A stretch of DNA of 49,065 bases from Oligoflexia bacterium (GCA_019694515.1 JAIBBU010000024.1:1-49065); one strand, 5' to 3'; positions 18,628-27,299 are shown, numbered from the stretch's first letter. Numbers and translations are program-made. The notes: generated by a model not told the origin, from the letters alone.

Positions 18628-20272
18628 GAGCCCGATCTGGCTGGCGCTCGCTGCCGTGATATTTCTCCGAGCAGTGACCCTGAATTTCCCCGATCTAATC
18701 GACACAACCGAGGGTCGCTATTCTTCTGTAGCGAAGCAGATGTTTCAGAGCGGAGATCTGATTACGCCGATGATTCCGATGAAGCAGGGCTGGATTCCGT
18801 ATTGGAGTAAACCGCCGCTGAACTACTGGCTGGAGGCGGGCGCATTTAAGCTATTCGGTGTGGAGGACTGGGCGGCGCGGATTCCGAGCCTATTGATGGC
18901 ACTCCTGACGGCTTTTTTTGTATTTCAGGTCGCCAAGGACTTCTACGATCGAAAAGTTGCTGGTTTAGCCGCCACGATTTTTCTCACATCTTTTCTGGTC
19001 TTCCTCAGTGCTGGATCGGTCAATGTAGATCAAAGTCTATCTGGATGTGTGGCTGGAGCGCTGGGCTGCTTTGCGTTATCACGTGTCGGCACGCGGTCAA
19101 AACCAAGCCCGGGGTTGGATCTGTTAATGTTCTTTTTCATTGGACTGGGATTGGTGGCCAAGGGACCAATCGCAGCGGTGCTGGTTGGTGCTCCGCTTTT
19201 GTGTTGGGGGTTATATACCCGCAAGATGGCGGCGATTTGGGGGCTGCCGTGGCTGCGGGGGATCCTGCTGGTGCTGATCGTGGCTGTTCCATGGTTCGTC
19301 GTGGCGGAGCTACGCAACCCCGGATTCTTGAACTACTATCTGGTAAATGAGCATATCCTGCGCTTTTTGACCCCCAATTATGCCGATCGCTACGGAGAGG
19401 GACATGTCTTTCCGCGCGGCGCCGCGCTGGTGATGCTGGCAGTTTGCTTTCTTCCTTGGACCATTCCTGCAGCGGTGTTGGGGTGGCGCTTTCGTGAGCG
19501 CTTAAAAGATTCGCAGTCCGTATATTTATTGGCTTGGGGGCTGTTTCCGGCGCTATTCTTTGCTCTTGCGCGGCAGCTTACGGCCTTTTATGTGCTGCCT
19601 GGTTTTGGTGCGCTGGCAATCGTTGTAGCGCGGCTCGCGGGCGAGGCTGCGGCTGATCCACTGCAAAACAAGAACCTTAGCTGGCTTCCTAGAAGCCTGT
19701 ATTCCTTCGCGGCTTTGATTGCAGCGGTAGCCATTCCGCTGGGCTATTTCCATCATTCGTCGGCTGGGCTGACTCTGACCGTTATATCTTTGGGACTTTT
19801 TGCTCTTCTTTGTGTACTGGGCGCTCATATCTGGGAGCCCGGGGATTTAGCGGTGCGGACTCGTCACGCCACGGTGGCTTTCGCCCTGTGCTTTGCGATC
19901 ACGCTGTTACAGGTTGGTCGTGCGGCCAGTGAGTGGAAATCGACTGGACCGATCATAAGTTTTATCCGTGAGAAGCTGGATCGCGATGATTCCGATCGCA
20001 AAGCTATTTATCTAGGGGTGCTTTTTGGCAGTCCTTTCTCAGCCTATTTCTATGACAACGAAGTTAAGAGCCGTGATCTAGTTACGGTGCCGGTTGAACC
20101 GGTGGCGTTAGCGCGCAGCGGTCGAGTACGTGAAGTCATAGTAAAGCTGGCCGATCTAAAGAAGCTTCCGCCCGAGGTGTTATCACATTTTCGTATTGCC
20201 AAGACGATTGGCCGCTGGACCTGGCTGCGGCGTGTGCGGCGCGAAGGTAATTCCGGACCGCTGCCTTCGTGA
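18614..20272 (+). CDS. ArnT/PMT-like glycosyltransferase (GT83 or GT39 type)
   Basis: Integral-membrane GT-C enzyme that takes a sugar from a polyprenyl-phosphate carrier and transfers it to lipid A, protein or another envelope acceptor. The 552-residue protein starts at GTG 18614 and has about eleven membrane helices. The first periplasmic loop carries the family's acidic motif (DTTEGRYSSVA) and the KPPLNYWL segment. It is most like ArnT-type 4-amino-4-deoxy-arabinose transferases, but the substrate is not deducible. It overlaps dapF by 4 bases (GTGA). Confidence 0.85.
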   Translation: MKLLKSPIWLALAAVIFLRAVTLNFPDLIDTTEGRYSSVAKQMFQSGDLITPMIPMKQGWIPYWSKPPLNYWLEAGAFKLFGVEDWAARIPSLLMALLTAFFVFQVAKDFYDRKVAGLAATIFLTSFLVFLSAGSVNVDQSLSGCVAGALGCFALSRVGTRSKPSPGLDLLMFFFIGLGLVAKGPIAAVLVGAPLLCWGLYTRKMAAIWGLPWLRGILLVLIVAVPWFVVAELRNPGFLNYYLVNEHILRFLTPNYADRYGEGHVFPRGAALVMLAVCFLPWTIPAAVLGWRFRERLKDSQSVYLLAWGLFPALFFALARQLTAFYVLPGFGALAIVVARLAGEAAADPLQNKNLSWLPRSLYSFAALIAAVAIPLGYFHHSSAGLTLTVISLGLFALLCVLGAHIWEPGDLAVRTRHATVAFALCFAITLLQVGRAASEWKSTGPIISFIREKLDRDDSDRKAIYLGVLFGSPFSAYFYDNEVKSRDLVTVPVEPVALARSGRVREVIVKLADLKKLPPEVLSHFRIAKTIGRWTWLRRVRREGNSGPLPS

Positions 20273-21117
20273 TACGCACACTTCCCTTTATTAAAGCCCA
20301 TGGCTGCGAGAACAGTTTCGTGTTGCTGGATTTGCGGCGGGAGCGTTCGCTTAGTTTAGGCAAACTGGCTGCCAAACTTTGCGACAAAGCGGCGGGCATT
20401 GGCGCTGATGGGTTAATCGGCTTAGCTAGCTCCAGCCGCGCTGATTTTCGGATGAAATATTATAACGCCGATGGATCACCGGGAGAGATGTGCGGCAATG
20501 GCGTGCGCTGCCTGGCGCTCCTGATTCGAGAGTGGGACATCTCTCAAGCTCGTAGCGTCAGCTTTGAAACCGGAGCGGGCATTATCAGGGTCAGTTATGC
20601 CGGAAGAAGCGGGGGCGCGGAGATGTTCGAGGTCGATATGGGTGCGCCGCGCTTTAACTCTAAGGATTTTCGGGTGCCTAAGAGCGCAGCGTCCAGTAGC
20701 TCCAGGCAGCTTTCCGAAGTCACTCTTCGTGGGCGGCGCTACGCATTAGTATCGATGGGCAATCCGCATGCAATTACCTTCGTAACCTCCGACATCGATC
20801 CCGCCTTGGAGGGACCGTGGATCGAACAGAACGAAAAACTCTTTCCGAATGGAACGAATGTTGAATTCGTTAGAGTGCTCTCCCGCTCCCATCTGAAGGT
20901 ACGGGTTTGGGAGCGGGGCTGCGGGGTTACCCGGGCCTGCGGGACTGGCGCATGTGCTGCTGTCGTTGCGGCGGTCTCTAAGGGCTTAGTCCGGAGTGGC
21001 CCAGTTAAGGTCTCTCTCGATGGGGGAAGCCTCCTAATCGAATGGCAGCCGGATGGTGGAACGGTCTCGATGACTGGCCCGGCCGTGCTCGTGGCGGAGG
21101 GGAAAACCAGGATCTAG
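20269..21117 (+). CDS. dapF: diaminopimelate epimerase
   Basis: Converts LL- to meso-diaminopimelate for lysine and peptidoglycan synthesis, in the cytoplasm. Both catalytic cysteines are present: Cys75 in MCGNGVRC and Cys224 in ACGTGACA. Other family segments: NADGSPGEMCGN, MGNPHAITFV and GTNVEFV. The 282-residue length is standard. GTG at 20269 overlaps the preceding stop, making it the third gene of a translationally coupled operon. A hairpin right after the gene works as a terminator only in the opposite direction. Confidence 0.96.
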   Translation: MIRTLPFIKAHGCENSFVLLDLRRERSLSLGKLAAKLCDKAAGIGADGLIGLASSSRADFRMKYYNADGSPGEMCGNGVRCLALLIREWDISQARSVSFETGAGIIRVSYAGRSGGAEMFEVDMGAPRFNSKDFRVPKSAASSSSRQLSEVTLRGRRYALVSMGNPHAITFVTSDIDPALEGPWIEQNEKLFPNGTNVEFVRVLSRSHLKVRVWERGCGVTRACGTGACAAVVAAVSKGLVRSGPVKVSLDGGSLLIEWQPDGGTVSMTGPAVLVAEGKTRI

Positions 21118-21131
21118 GGGGTGCGCTAGGC

Positions 21132-21164
21132 AAAAAAAAGGGCCGATCTCGCAGAGACCGGCCC
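21132..21164 (-). terminator. strong intrinsic terminator for a minus-strand transcript
   Basis: On the minus strand an 11-bp stem (plus coordinates 21140-21150 with 21154-21164, loop of 3) is followed by eight U (21132-21139). The one imperfect pair is A-C when read on the plus strand but G-U on the minus strand, so direction is clear. It must end a transcript coming from about 21.3-21.5 kb towards dapF. Confidence 0.75.
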
Positions 21165-21206
21165 GAGATGTCGAGCTAATGTTTGTACCTCGCTATTTCA
21201 TGAGCT

Positions 21207-21341
21207 CTACCTTGGTGCCGTCGGTGCCTCGTCTTCTCCAGACTTCGCAACGGCCTCACCACTACTTTCAACATACTTTTCGCACTCGGAGTGGCCACAG
21301 GATTGTGTGTGTGTAAGGTTCAAGGAGGGGCCGCCCCTCAT
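21207..21341 (-). CDS. candidate 44-residue small protein upstream of the minus-strand terminator
   Basis: ATG at 21341 to TAG at 21207-21209 encodes 44 residues: a short N-terminus, a CGHSECEKY segment with two cysteines and a histidine, and an acidic, Ala/Pro-rich end. It is followed 42 bases later by the strong minus-strand terminator, which is the best evidence that a gene is here. Against it, there is no clear Shine-Dalgarno site and a GAGGGG/CCCCTC hairpin overlaps the start. The transcript could instead be a non-coding RNA. The rest of 21118-21639 holds only a plus-strand terminator and a promoter-like site. Confidence 0.35.
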   Translation of the reverse strand: MRGGPSLNLTHTQSCGHSECEKYVESSGEAVAKSGEDEAPTAPR

Positions 21342-21565
21342 GGTCAAATGATGTTACGCTTTTGAAGCGCTATCTCTTAAATAGAGCAAGCATCATGCCA
21401 CTCCCCGATCGAGCTAACTATTTGATTTGACAAGAGCGGCTTGCCGAGGTGGGTGGAACAATCTGCCGGGTAAAAATTTACCAGTGAAAGTTTGAGGTGA
21501 CGAACCAAGATGCCCTCTAGACCATTTTCATCATCCGTCTTCAGCCGGGGGAGTGATTTGTTGTA

Positions 21566-21592
21566 CGGCCCCAAATATTTGGCCGATTTTTT
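21566..21592 (+). terminator. candidate plus-strand terminator before the coiled-coil gene
   Basis: CGGCC and GGCCG (21566-21570, 21581-21585) with inner AAA/TTT pairing and a CC bulge form a hairpin followed by six T (21587-21592). It would stop read-through from dapF before the next promoter. Confidence 0.5.
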
Positions 21593-21611
21593 CTCTCTTC
21601 CTGCAACTTTC

Positions 21612-21620
21612 TGGTATAAA
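21612..21620 (+). promoter_or_regulatory. extended -10 promoter element
   Basis: TGGTATAAA gives a TGn extended -10 (TATAAA at 21615-21620) about 20 bases before the ATG of the coiled-coil gene. No good -35 is seen, as is common for extended -10 promoters. Confidence 0.4.
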
Positions 21621-21639
21621 GCAGGTCATAAGAAGGCGC

Positions 21640-22188
21640 ATGGAACACGAAACCTTACGAATCAAGACAGCAAAGTTACGCCGCAAGAGTCAGCGCGCGT
21701 TAGGAGTGTATCGCAAAGCGGAGCGCAGTTCAGGGGAAAGTTCCAAGCAGCTGCAGGAAGCGCAGCTAATTGAATGGAAGAGCGTAAATGAAACTTTGAC
21801 GCTTAAACTTTCAGCCGCGCTTGAAGAGAGCGCGCAAAAGGGTTTGAGCGCCCGGCTTATGGCGCTTCGGGATTTTTTCCACAGCCATTGGAGGGAAGCC
21901 GAAACAAAGGCTTATCGAAGACAACAGGAGCTACTCTCTGCGGCGCAAAATGCCGAGTACATTAAGGCGGCCGGGTTGGCGCAGGAGCTGGTATCGTTGA
22001 AGGCGCGCGAACAGGCCAATCGTGCTGCCTATTCGGAACTCCAAGGTCTAGTTGGGCGTACCCGCGGTACGGCGGCGAGCGCGGCTTCGCCGGATCAGGA
22101 CCGCAAACCTGCATCACAGACTCAGGTATCCAATGAGCCCCTGGCGGCCAATGTCATTCCTTTGCGCCGGCGTACCTCCCAGCGCTGA
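21640..22188 (+). CDS. coiled-coil protein of unknown function
   Basis: ATG 21640 with AGAAGG just upstream gives 182 residues. Residues about 5-140 are almost wholly helical and rich in Ala, Glu, Lys, Arg and Gln with heptad-like hydrophobics (LRIKTAKLRRKSQRALGVY, LSARLMALRDFFHSHW, YIKAAGLAQELVSLKA). The last 40 residues are Ser/Thr/Pro-rich and probably disordered. It has no signal peptide or membrane helix, so it is cytoplasmic. No family was recognised. The open frame reaches back to 21553, but the upstream part covers the promoter and terminator. Confidence 0.65.
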   Translation: MEHETLRIKTAKLRRKSQRALGVYRKAERSSGESSKQLQEAQLIEWKSVNETLTLKLSAALEESAQKGLSARLMALRDFFHSHWREAETKAYRRQQELLSAAQNAEYIKAAGLAQELVSLKAREQANRAAYSELQGLVGRTRGTAASAASPDQDRKPASQTQVSNEPLAANVIPLRRRTSQR

Positions 22189-22240
22189 GATCTCCGCAGT
22201 GGATCTCCACAGTGGATCTCCACAGTGGATCTCCACAGTG
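22189..22240. repeat. four tandem copies of a 13-bp unit
   Basis: GATCTCCACAGTG is repeated four times without spacing (22189-22201 with one base changed, then 22202-22214, 22215-22227, 22228-22240), starting one base after the coiled-coil gene stop. GTGGA/TCCAC within the repeats can pair, so the array can fold into short hairpins. Confidence 0.85.
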
Positions 22241-22329
22241 CTTGCGAGTTTATCGAAAGAGCTTGCTATTTAACTTTAATTCATTTAAACCTTCAGTCCG
22301 TTGGTCTGATCGTTTGGAATATTTCTCGC

Positions 22330-22611
22330 ATGGCTGATAGCCAAGTTCTCTTGTTCAAGTTGCGCGCGCTCCCAAAACCGCGCGAGGCCTCCAACTCAGA
22401 GTGCAAAGTGTTGCAGTGGCCGGCGGTCGAAGCGCAGTCCTCGGAAAATCCCCGTCATCAAATCGCCAAGGCTTTGATTCGCAAGGCTGCTAATATTCTG
22501 GGGGAGATGGGCGCAGAGGAACAGCGAATTGGATGGATGTTAGAAGACTGCGTCGATCTGATCATCGAGAATGAGCGCCAAGTCCTCTCCCGCGATCGGG
22601 TAATGCGGTAA
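22330..22611 (+). CDS. small protein of unknown function
   Basis: ATG 22330 gives 93 residues; the open frame continues upstream into the 13-bp repeat array, which is unlikely to be coding. The C-terminal half is helical (HQIAKALIRKAANILGEMG, MLEDCVDLIIENERQVL). No ribosome site is obvious. It lies between the coiled-coil gene and the RelE-fusion gene, same strand. It is too divergent to name; an antitoxin role for the downstream gene is conceivable but unsupported. Confidence 0.5.
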   Translation: MADSQVLLFKLRALPKPREASNSECKVLQWPAVEAQSSENPRHQIAKALIRKAANILGEMGAEEQRIGWMLEDCVDLIIENERQVLSRDRVMR

Positions 22612-22875
22612 AAACCGCGAGCCGATCCCCGCTGCGAAATCTGACGCCGATCGCTGTTGATCGCTAGCCGGCATGTTCACAACCTAGTGCTGGGACTTTA
22701 TCCGACGGTTGGCTGCCCGGAGGGTTTTTAAGCCCTAAATCCCGCCTCGAATTGACCAAAGATTGCTTCCAAGCAGCAGCCCCAGCGTATTTTTATTCCA
22801 GCTCTAAATTCGGGTATGATGTAAAGGCACTTCGAGGGGCAAAACCCTTAACATCTGCCGTAGGAGTACTCTTAA

Positions 22876-24645
22876 GTGGCTGAACAGAAGTTAGTTGAAG
22901 CCAAACATGTGCTGGCCGGACTCACCGATTTGGAGGCGCTCGGAGGCGTATTTCGGTCTACAAGAATTGCCGTGGAGGGCGCGTTTCAGGGTGCGCGGCA
23001 CTTAGCCGCGATGGTCCGGGAGGGGACGGCGCCCGGCTTAGCGCTGATGCGATTTGCCCACGATCTGCAGGAACACCATGAGCGGCATGAACTTCGAGCG
23101 GGGGGCTCGATGTCCAACCCGGGAGGCATCCTACTTGGTCCAGTGGAGGAGCTAAATCGGGAGATGGTTGCGCCGGCGCTTCGCGCGGCTCTAAGCGGTG
23201 ATCTCCCATCGCGACAATTTTATGAGCAGCATCGCTCACTCTCGTTCCGACTCCTGCCAGAGTGGGCACAGAAGACTTTGGAACGACAGTGCGAAGGCTT
23301 CTATCACCGGGTCAATCGAGAAAAGTTCGGACTGCTGGCGATCTTCGATATGGGAATAACCCGGCAGCAGCTTAAATTGGCAAGTAAGCTCTCAGATCTG
23401 AAAGCACCCGAACTGCTGCCGCCGCTGATTCCTCCGATTGCGATTCATCTGGGGTTAGATAGCACGGTGACCTATGAACATGGACAGGCCATGGCGGCGA
23501 GACTCGCGGAATGCGATCTAGGTGACTATCGGCCGGCTCGTTTGACAGAGCATTTTGGCGAGCGCAGCAGCCAACGCAAATTTTGGCGGGGCATTTCTAT
23601 GTTCTCTCCCACTACTGTGGGGCCGGTCGGCGATGCGGCCAGAGCTGCTTTCTCTAGCGGACTAAATTACATGCTGCGGGTGCGGGTGCTAACCGATTTT
23701 TTGAGTGCCGAGGGATTAGCACTCTCAGATCATCTGTGTGAGGCCATTTTGAAGGGCGTCGGCTCCCCATGGGATTTGTCGAAGTCGCGCCCGCTGTGCA
23801 ACTTGCTCGCGCTTCAGCGCGCGTTTGAAAGTGATTACCCCCACGTCGCAGCAGCCGATCGCGAGCGCATAATGCTAAGCCTGCTAAAATCAAAAGACCC
23901 GGTGGCGCAGCTACATACACTCTTTAACCGTGGCTTACAGGCTCACCAGCCCCAGACGCTTCCGGTGAGGCCACGCGCATCCCTCGTTGAGGAACGGATT
24001 GAATCCAGTCTCGCCAAAATTATTCATGAGGGGCATGTGTGGATGCCTTCTCGCGCGGTGAAGCAGTATGCCAGAAGGTATGCCGCTTTAATCCGGAGAG
24101 GTGCCTGCACCTATACCGAGGTGGCAGCGCAGCTGTTGAAATCAGAATCGCCGGAGCAGCTTCTGGATATTTATTATCAGCGCATACGTCGCAGACGTGA
24201 ACAGGCGCAGATCTTGCCCCAGGTGATAAGGGTCTTAGAGACCGCTCCCCGGGAGCTAGCTGAGTATGCGCCGATTAGGCTCGAGTATCTGACCTTGAGT
24301 GGACGGACGCCGTTCCGGGAATGGCTTGGGAAATTGGATGGTATGACGCAAGCACGAATAGAGGGAAGGCTTGAGCGTTTGACCGAGGGCAACCCGGGCG
24401 ACGTTAAGGGACTGCGCAAGGGATTAAAGGGTTTGCAGGAGCTGCGATTGGCATTTGGTCCAATCTACCGGATCTATCTGAAGCGTATCGCGCCGGATAG
24501 CTACCTGATCGCGTGGGGCGGCATCAAAGCCACCCAGGATCGTGATATCCGTTTCGCCGCGCGCTTGGTGCATTTATGGGAATCATCATCTGGTACAGAG
24601 GAGGGCGAGGCTCAAGATCTCGCGTCTCAGTTAGATTCGAAGTAG
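22876..24645 (+). CDS. large protein with C-terminal RelE/HigB-like (Gp49/TIGR02683-type) domain
   Basis: The 589-residue product starts at GTG 22876, with GGAG about 10 bases upstream. Residues about 469-570 match the layout of the 'addiction module killer' RelE/HigB-like family: FREWLGKLD, ARIEGRLERLTEGNPGDVK, GLQELRLAFGPIYRIY and GGIKATQDRDI, corresponding to the family's GNxGDxK, ELRIxxGPGYRVY and GGDKSTQxxDI positions. That family is normally a stand-alone protein of about 100 residues that cleaves mRNA on ribosomes. The N-terminal 460 residues are mostly helical, include an HHERHE cluster near residue 66, and are unrecognised. The gene overlaps the end of speA tail to tail by 19 bases, so no antitoxin follows it. 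Confidence 0.7.
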   Translation: MAEQKLVEAKHVLAGLTDLEALGGVFRSTRIAVEGAFQGARHLAAMVREGTAPGLALMRFAHDLQEHHERHELRAGGSMSNPGGILLGPVEELNREMVAPALRAALSGDLPSRQFYEQHRSLSFRLLPEWAQKTLERQCEGFYHRVNREKFGLLAIFDMGITRQQLKLASKLSDLKAPELLPPLIPPIAIHLGLDSTVTYEHGQAMAARLAECDLGDYRPARLTEHFGERSSQRKFWRGISMFSPTTVGPVGDAARAAFSSGLNYMLRVRVLTDFLSAEGLALSDHLCEAILKGVGSPWDLSKSRPLCNLLALQRAFESDYPHVAAADRERIMLSLLKSKDPVAQLHTLFNRGLQAHQPQTLPVRPRASLVEERIESSLAKIIHEGHVWMPSRAVKQYARRYAALIRRGACTYTEVAAQLLKSESPEQLLDIYYQRIRRRREQAQILPQVIRVLETAPRELAEYAPIRLEYLTLSGRTPFREWLGKLDGMTQARIEGRLERLTEGNPGDVKGLRKGLKGLQELRLAFGPIYRIYLKRIAPDSYLIAWGGIKATQDRDIRFAARLVHLWESSSGTEEGEAQDLASQLDSK

Positions 24646-26540
24646 GTGTAACCTTCGATCGCCTCTTTGAACTGTTTTTGGATGCGCGCCGCCTGTTCGT
24701 TGGTAATCGTGCCCTCGCGTAAGCCCTTCTCCGTGGAGATCCTAAGCCGTTCCATCAAATCGGGAGCATGATACTCCACCGCCTCTAAGACCTCGCGCAC
24801 AGTATCACCTTCCACGATATGGGTGATTTGAACCTCGGGTACCCCTTCGGAATTGTCCCGCAGATCGATGTGCACGGCGTGCGTATCGCCAAACAAGTTA
24901 TGCAGATCGCCCAAGACCTCCTGATAGGCGCCGACCAGGAAGATTCCAAGATAATAGGGCTGCCCCGGTTTAGGGGAATGCAGCTTAACGAAGCTTTTTA
25001 CATCCTTGGGATCAATAAAGCGATCAATCTTGCCCTCGCTATCGCAGCACATATCGGCCAGCGAAGCTTCGCAGGTTGGCTCTTCATTCAAGCGGTGAAT
25101 CGGCATGATCGGAAAGAGCTGGTCCACGGCCCATGAATCCGGAGCGGATTGGAACATCGAGAAATTGCAGAAGAAGACATCGCGCAGCTCGTCCCCGAGG
25201 CGCGCCAGATCCTCGGGCACAAATCGTAAGCTGGCTGAAAGCACTTTAATGCGATGTACCAAGTGCCACATCGCGCGGTCGGCATAGGCGCGCTCAATCA
25301 AACTGAGGTCTCCTTGATTGAAGCGCTCGACGATCTCATCACGCAATGCTAGTGCGTCGTTAAGCGTTTCGTGGCAGTTCTTAACTGACAGGTCATTGAA
25401 CATCGAAAAAAGCTTGGTCAGGACCTCATGATCGGTAGGGGGGAGGGGCAGCTGCGATACTCCGCGCGGCGACCAAGCGGTATCGACAACATCCATGATG
25501 AGCACGGCGTGATGAGCTGACAGAGCACGACCCGATTCAGTGACAAGATCAGGATGAGGAACGCCTTCCGCGTTGCAGGCCTCGGCCAGTGCATCAACCA
25601 TATCACGGGCATATTCCTCGACCGTATAGTTCATGGATGAATGTGAATTAGTCCGCGAGCCGTCATAATCGACAGCCAGGCCACCGCCGGCATCAAAGAG
25701 CGACATGCTGGGGCAAAGTTTAGCCAGCTCGACATACATGCGCGCGGTCTCCTTCAATCTACGTTTAATCGAGGCGATCGAAGGGGTTTGGCTGCCGGCA
25801 TGAAAATGGAGCAGTTTGAGCCAGTGATCTTTACCCTCGCGCTTGAGACGATCGATCACGGTGACGATCTCTGAAACGGTTAAGCCGAACTTGGCTTTGT
25901 CCCCGGTGTCATTGGTCCAGTGGCCGCTGCCCTTGGTGGTGGGCTTCATGCGAATCCCGATTTCGGGCTCAACGCCCAGCCGGGCCGAGATCTCCATGAT
26001 CTGGGTTAATTCATAGGGCTGCTCGATGATAATGATCACGCGCCGCCCGATCTTTCGCCCCATCAGGGCTAGCTCAATATACTCGTCGTCCTTGTATCCA
26101 TTACAGAGCAGCAAAGCATCGGGAGTATCGTGTATGGCCAAAACTGCAATTAGCTCCGGTTTGCTCCCCACCTCAAGACCGAGCCGTGTCTCCTTGCCCG
26201 CAATGCGCATTACGTCCACCACATGGCGCTGCTGATTCACCTTAATCGGATAAACCCCCATATAGCGGCCGGTATAGTTTAGTTCAGAGATCGCTGAACT
26301 AAAGGCGCGCGCAATGCGTTTGACGCGATCTTTCAAGATGCCGTCGAAGCGCAGCAAAAGGGGCGGGCGAATATCGCGCTCAATTAAAGAGCTTAGAACC
26401 TTATGTAGATCGAGCTCGCGTCCATTACGTTCTGGACGCACTCCGATCGTGCCCTGGGGGGTGACGAAAAAATAGCCATCACCCCAATTCTGGATGCCGT
26501 AAAGCTCGCTGCTCTTGTTGATGTTCCAAGGCTCCACCAT
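24627..26540 (-). CDS. speA: biosynthetic arginine decarboxylase
   Basis: PLP-dependent fold-III enzyme converting arginine to agmatine, the first step of the agmatine route to putrescine. The 637 residues match SpeA. Visible: YPIKVNQ with PLP lysine Lys100, the GLEVGSKPEL and HFHAGSQ segments, FDAGGGLAVDYDGS, and the C-terminal region with VTESGRALSAHHAVL. The ATG at 26540 lies only 4 bases beyond the predicted -10, which points to a leaderless mRNA. No other polyamine gene is adjacent. Confidence 0.96.
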   Translation of the reverse strand: MVEPWNINKSSELYGIQNWGDGYFFVTPQGTIGVRPERNGRELDLHKVLSSLIERDIRPPLLLRFDGILKDRVKRIARAFSSAISELNYTGRYMGVYPIKVNQQRHVVDVMRIAGKETRLGLEVGSKPELIAVLAIHDTPDALLLCNGYKDDEYIELALMGRKIGRRVIIIIEQPYELTQIMEISARLGVEPEIGIRMKPTTKGSGHWTNDTGDKAKFGLTVSEIVTVIDRLKREGKDHWLKLLHFHAGSQTPSIASIKRRLKETARMYVELAKLCPSMSLFDAGGGLAVDYDGSRTNSHSSMNYTVEEYARDMVDALAEACNAEGVPHPDLVTESGRALSAHHAVLIMDVVDTAWSPRGVSQLPLPPTDHEVLTKLFSMFNDLSVKNCHETLNDALALRDEIVERFNQGDLSLIERAYADRAMWHLVHRIKVLSASLRFVPEDLARLGDELRDVFFCNFSMFQSAPDSWAVDQLFPIMPIHRLNEEPTCEASLADMCCDSEGKIDRFIDPKDVKSFVKLHSPKPGQPYYLGIFLVGAYQEVLGDLHNLFGDTHAVHIDLRDNSEGVPEVQITHIVEGDTVREVLEAVEYHAPDLMERLRISTEKGLREGTITNEQAARIQKQFKEAIEGYTYFESN

Positions 26541-26544
26541 TGAA

Positions 26545-26573
26545 CTTATAAAGACTTTTGGCGCTCAACTCAA
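26545..26573 (-). promoter_or_regulatory. promoter of speA, probably leaderless
   Basis: On the minus strand TTGAGT (26568-26573), a 17-bp spacer, and TATAAG (26545-26550). The ATG at 26540 falls where transcription should begin. Confidence 0.5.
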
Positions 26574-26607
26574 GCACTTGGAGGGAATTTGGGCCGAGGA
26601 GTATGGG

Positions 26608-27204
26608 CTAGTCGCAGTTATCTACGTCGTCAAAGCTCAAGGTTGCTGCGGAGCTTAAGACCTCATTGCGGGAGCCTAGGCGGCCAGCTACGAAGACGCG
26701 CACGTTTCTAAAGCCCAGGCTGGCGGGAATGCTGGTCGTTTTTCCTGCATACGCTTTAGTGCTGCCAGTAACATCAAGAAAGAGCCCGTATATTTTATGG
26801 GGTTCACCATCATTTGGAACTTCCCGCTGCCCCAACAGTGCGAATTTTTTAGTGCGCAGTCTGCCACCGGCTCCGTAGGGACTTGGCACACGATAGTAGA
26901 TGCGGCTGAAGCTGGCGCTTCCCGTACATTGATTTACTACGGTCACCGCCATGAGGGTGTCCTGAAACCCCTCGTCCTGCGGGTCGTCCTCCGTTCCGCA
27001 GTTGTTCTTGACGACATCCAGGGACCCTGTGCCCTCATCATCGCTGGCAGGAAAGGAGTCATAACGATCATGCGCTGTTATTCCGGTGATGCTTAGGCAG
27101 TCGGCGTGTACAACCGAGGTCGGCAGGGCAGCTAAAATAACTCCTAAAAAGAGCAAGCTGCTAGTAACCGCCGTTCTGGCGCAGGAAACGTTATATTTGG
27201 CCAT
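26608..27204 (-). CDS. secreted protein of unknown function
   Basis: A 198-residue protein with a signal peptide (SSLLFLGVILAALPTSVVHA, cleavage about residue 34), followed by CLSITGITAHDRYDSFP and four or more cysteines spaced over the mature chain, consistent with disulfides. The rest looks like an all-beta domain (VVNQCTGSASFSRIYYRVPSP, FRNVRVFVAGRLGS). No family recognised. Monocistronic; divergent from the C45-type gene. Confidence 0.7.
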   Translation of the reverse strand: MAKYNVSCARTAVTSSLLFLGVILAALPTSVVHADCLSITGITAHDRYDSFPASDDEGTGSLDVVKNNCGTEDDPQDEGFQDTLMAVTVVNQCTGSASFSRIYYRVPSPYGAGGRLRTKKFALLGQREVPNDGEPHKIYGLFLDVTGSTKAYAGKTTSIPASLGFRNVRVFVAGRLGSRNEVLSSAATLSFDDVDNCD

Positions 27205-27299
27205 GCATCTCTATCGACAGGAGTAGGGGCGCTCTTAAAGAACCCAACCTAAATCTTTTTGCTATTAATTTCGGTAAATTAGCTGACGATAATCAAGAT

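Noticed and set aside
21427..21455. TTGACA at 21427-21432 as a consensus -35
   Set aside because: No -10-like sequence lies 16-18 bp downstream (the stretch is G+C-rich).
22225..22329. N-terminal extension of the 93-residue protein into the 13-bp repeat array
   Set aside because: The extension would be encoded by tandem repeats and lacks a ribosome site; ATG 22330 is the more natural start.
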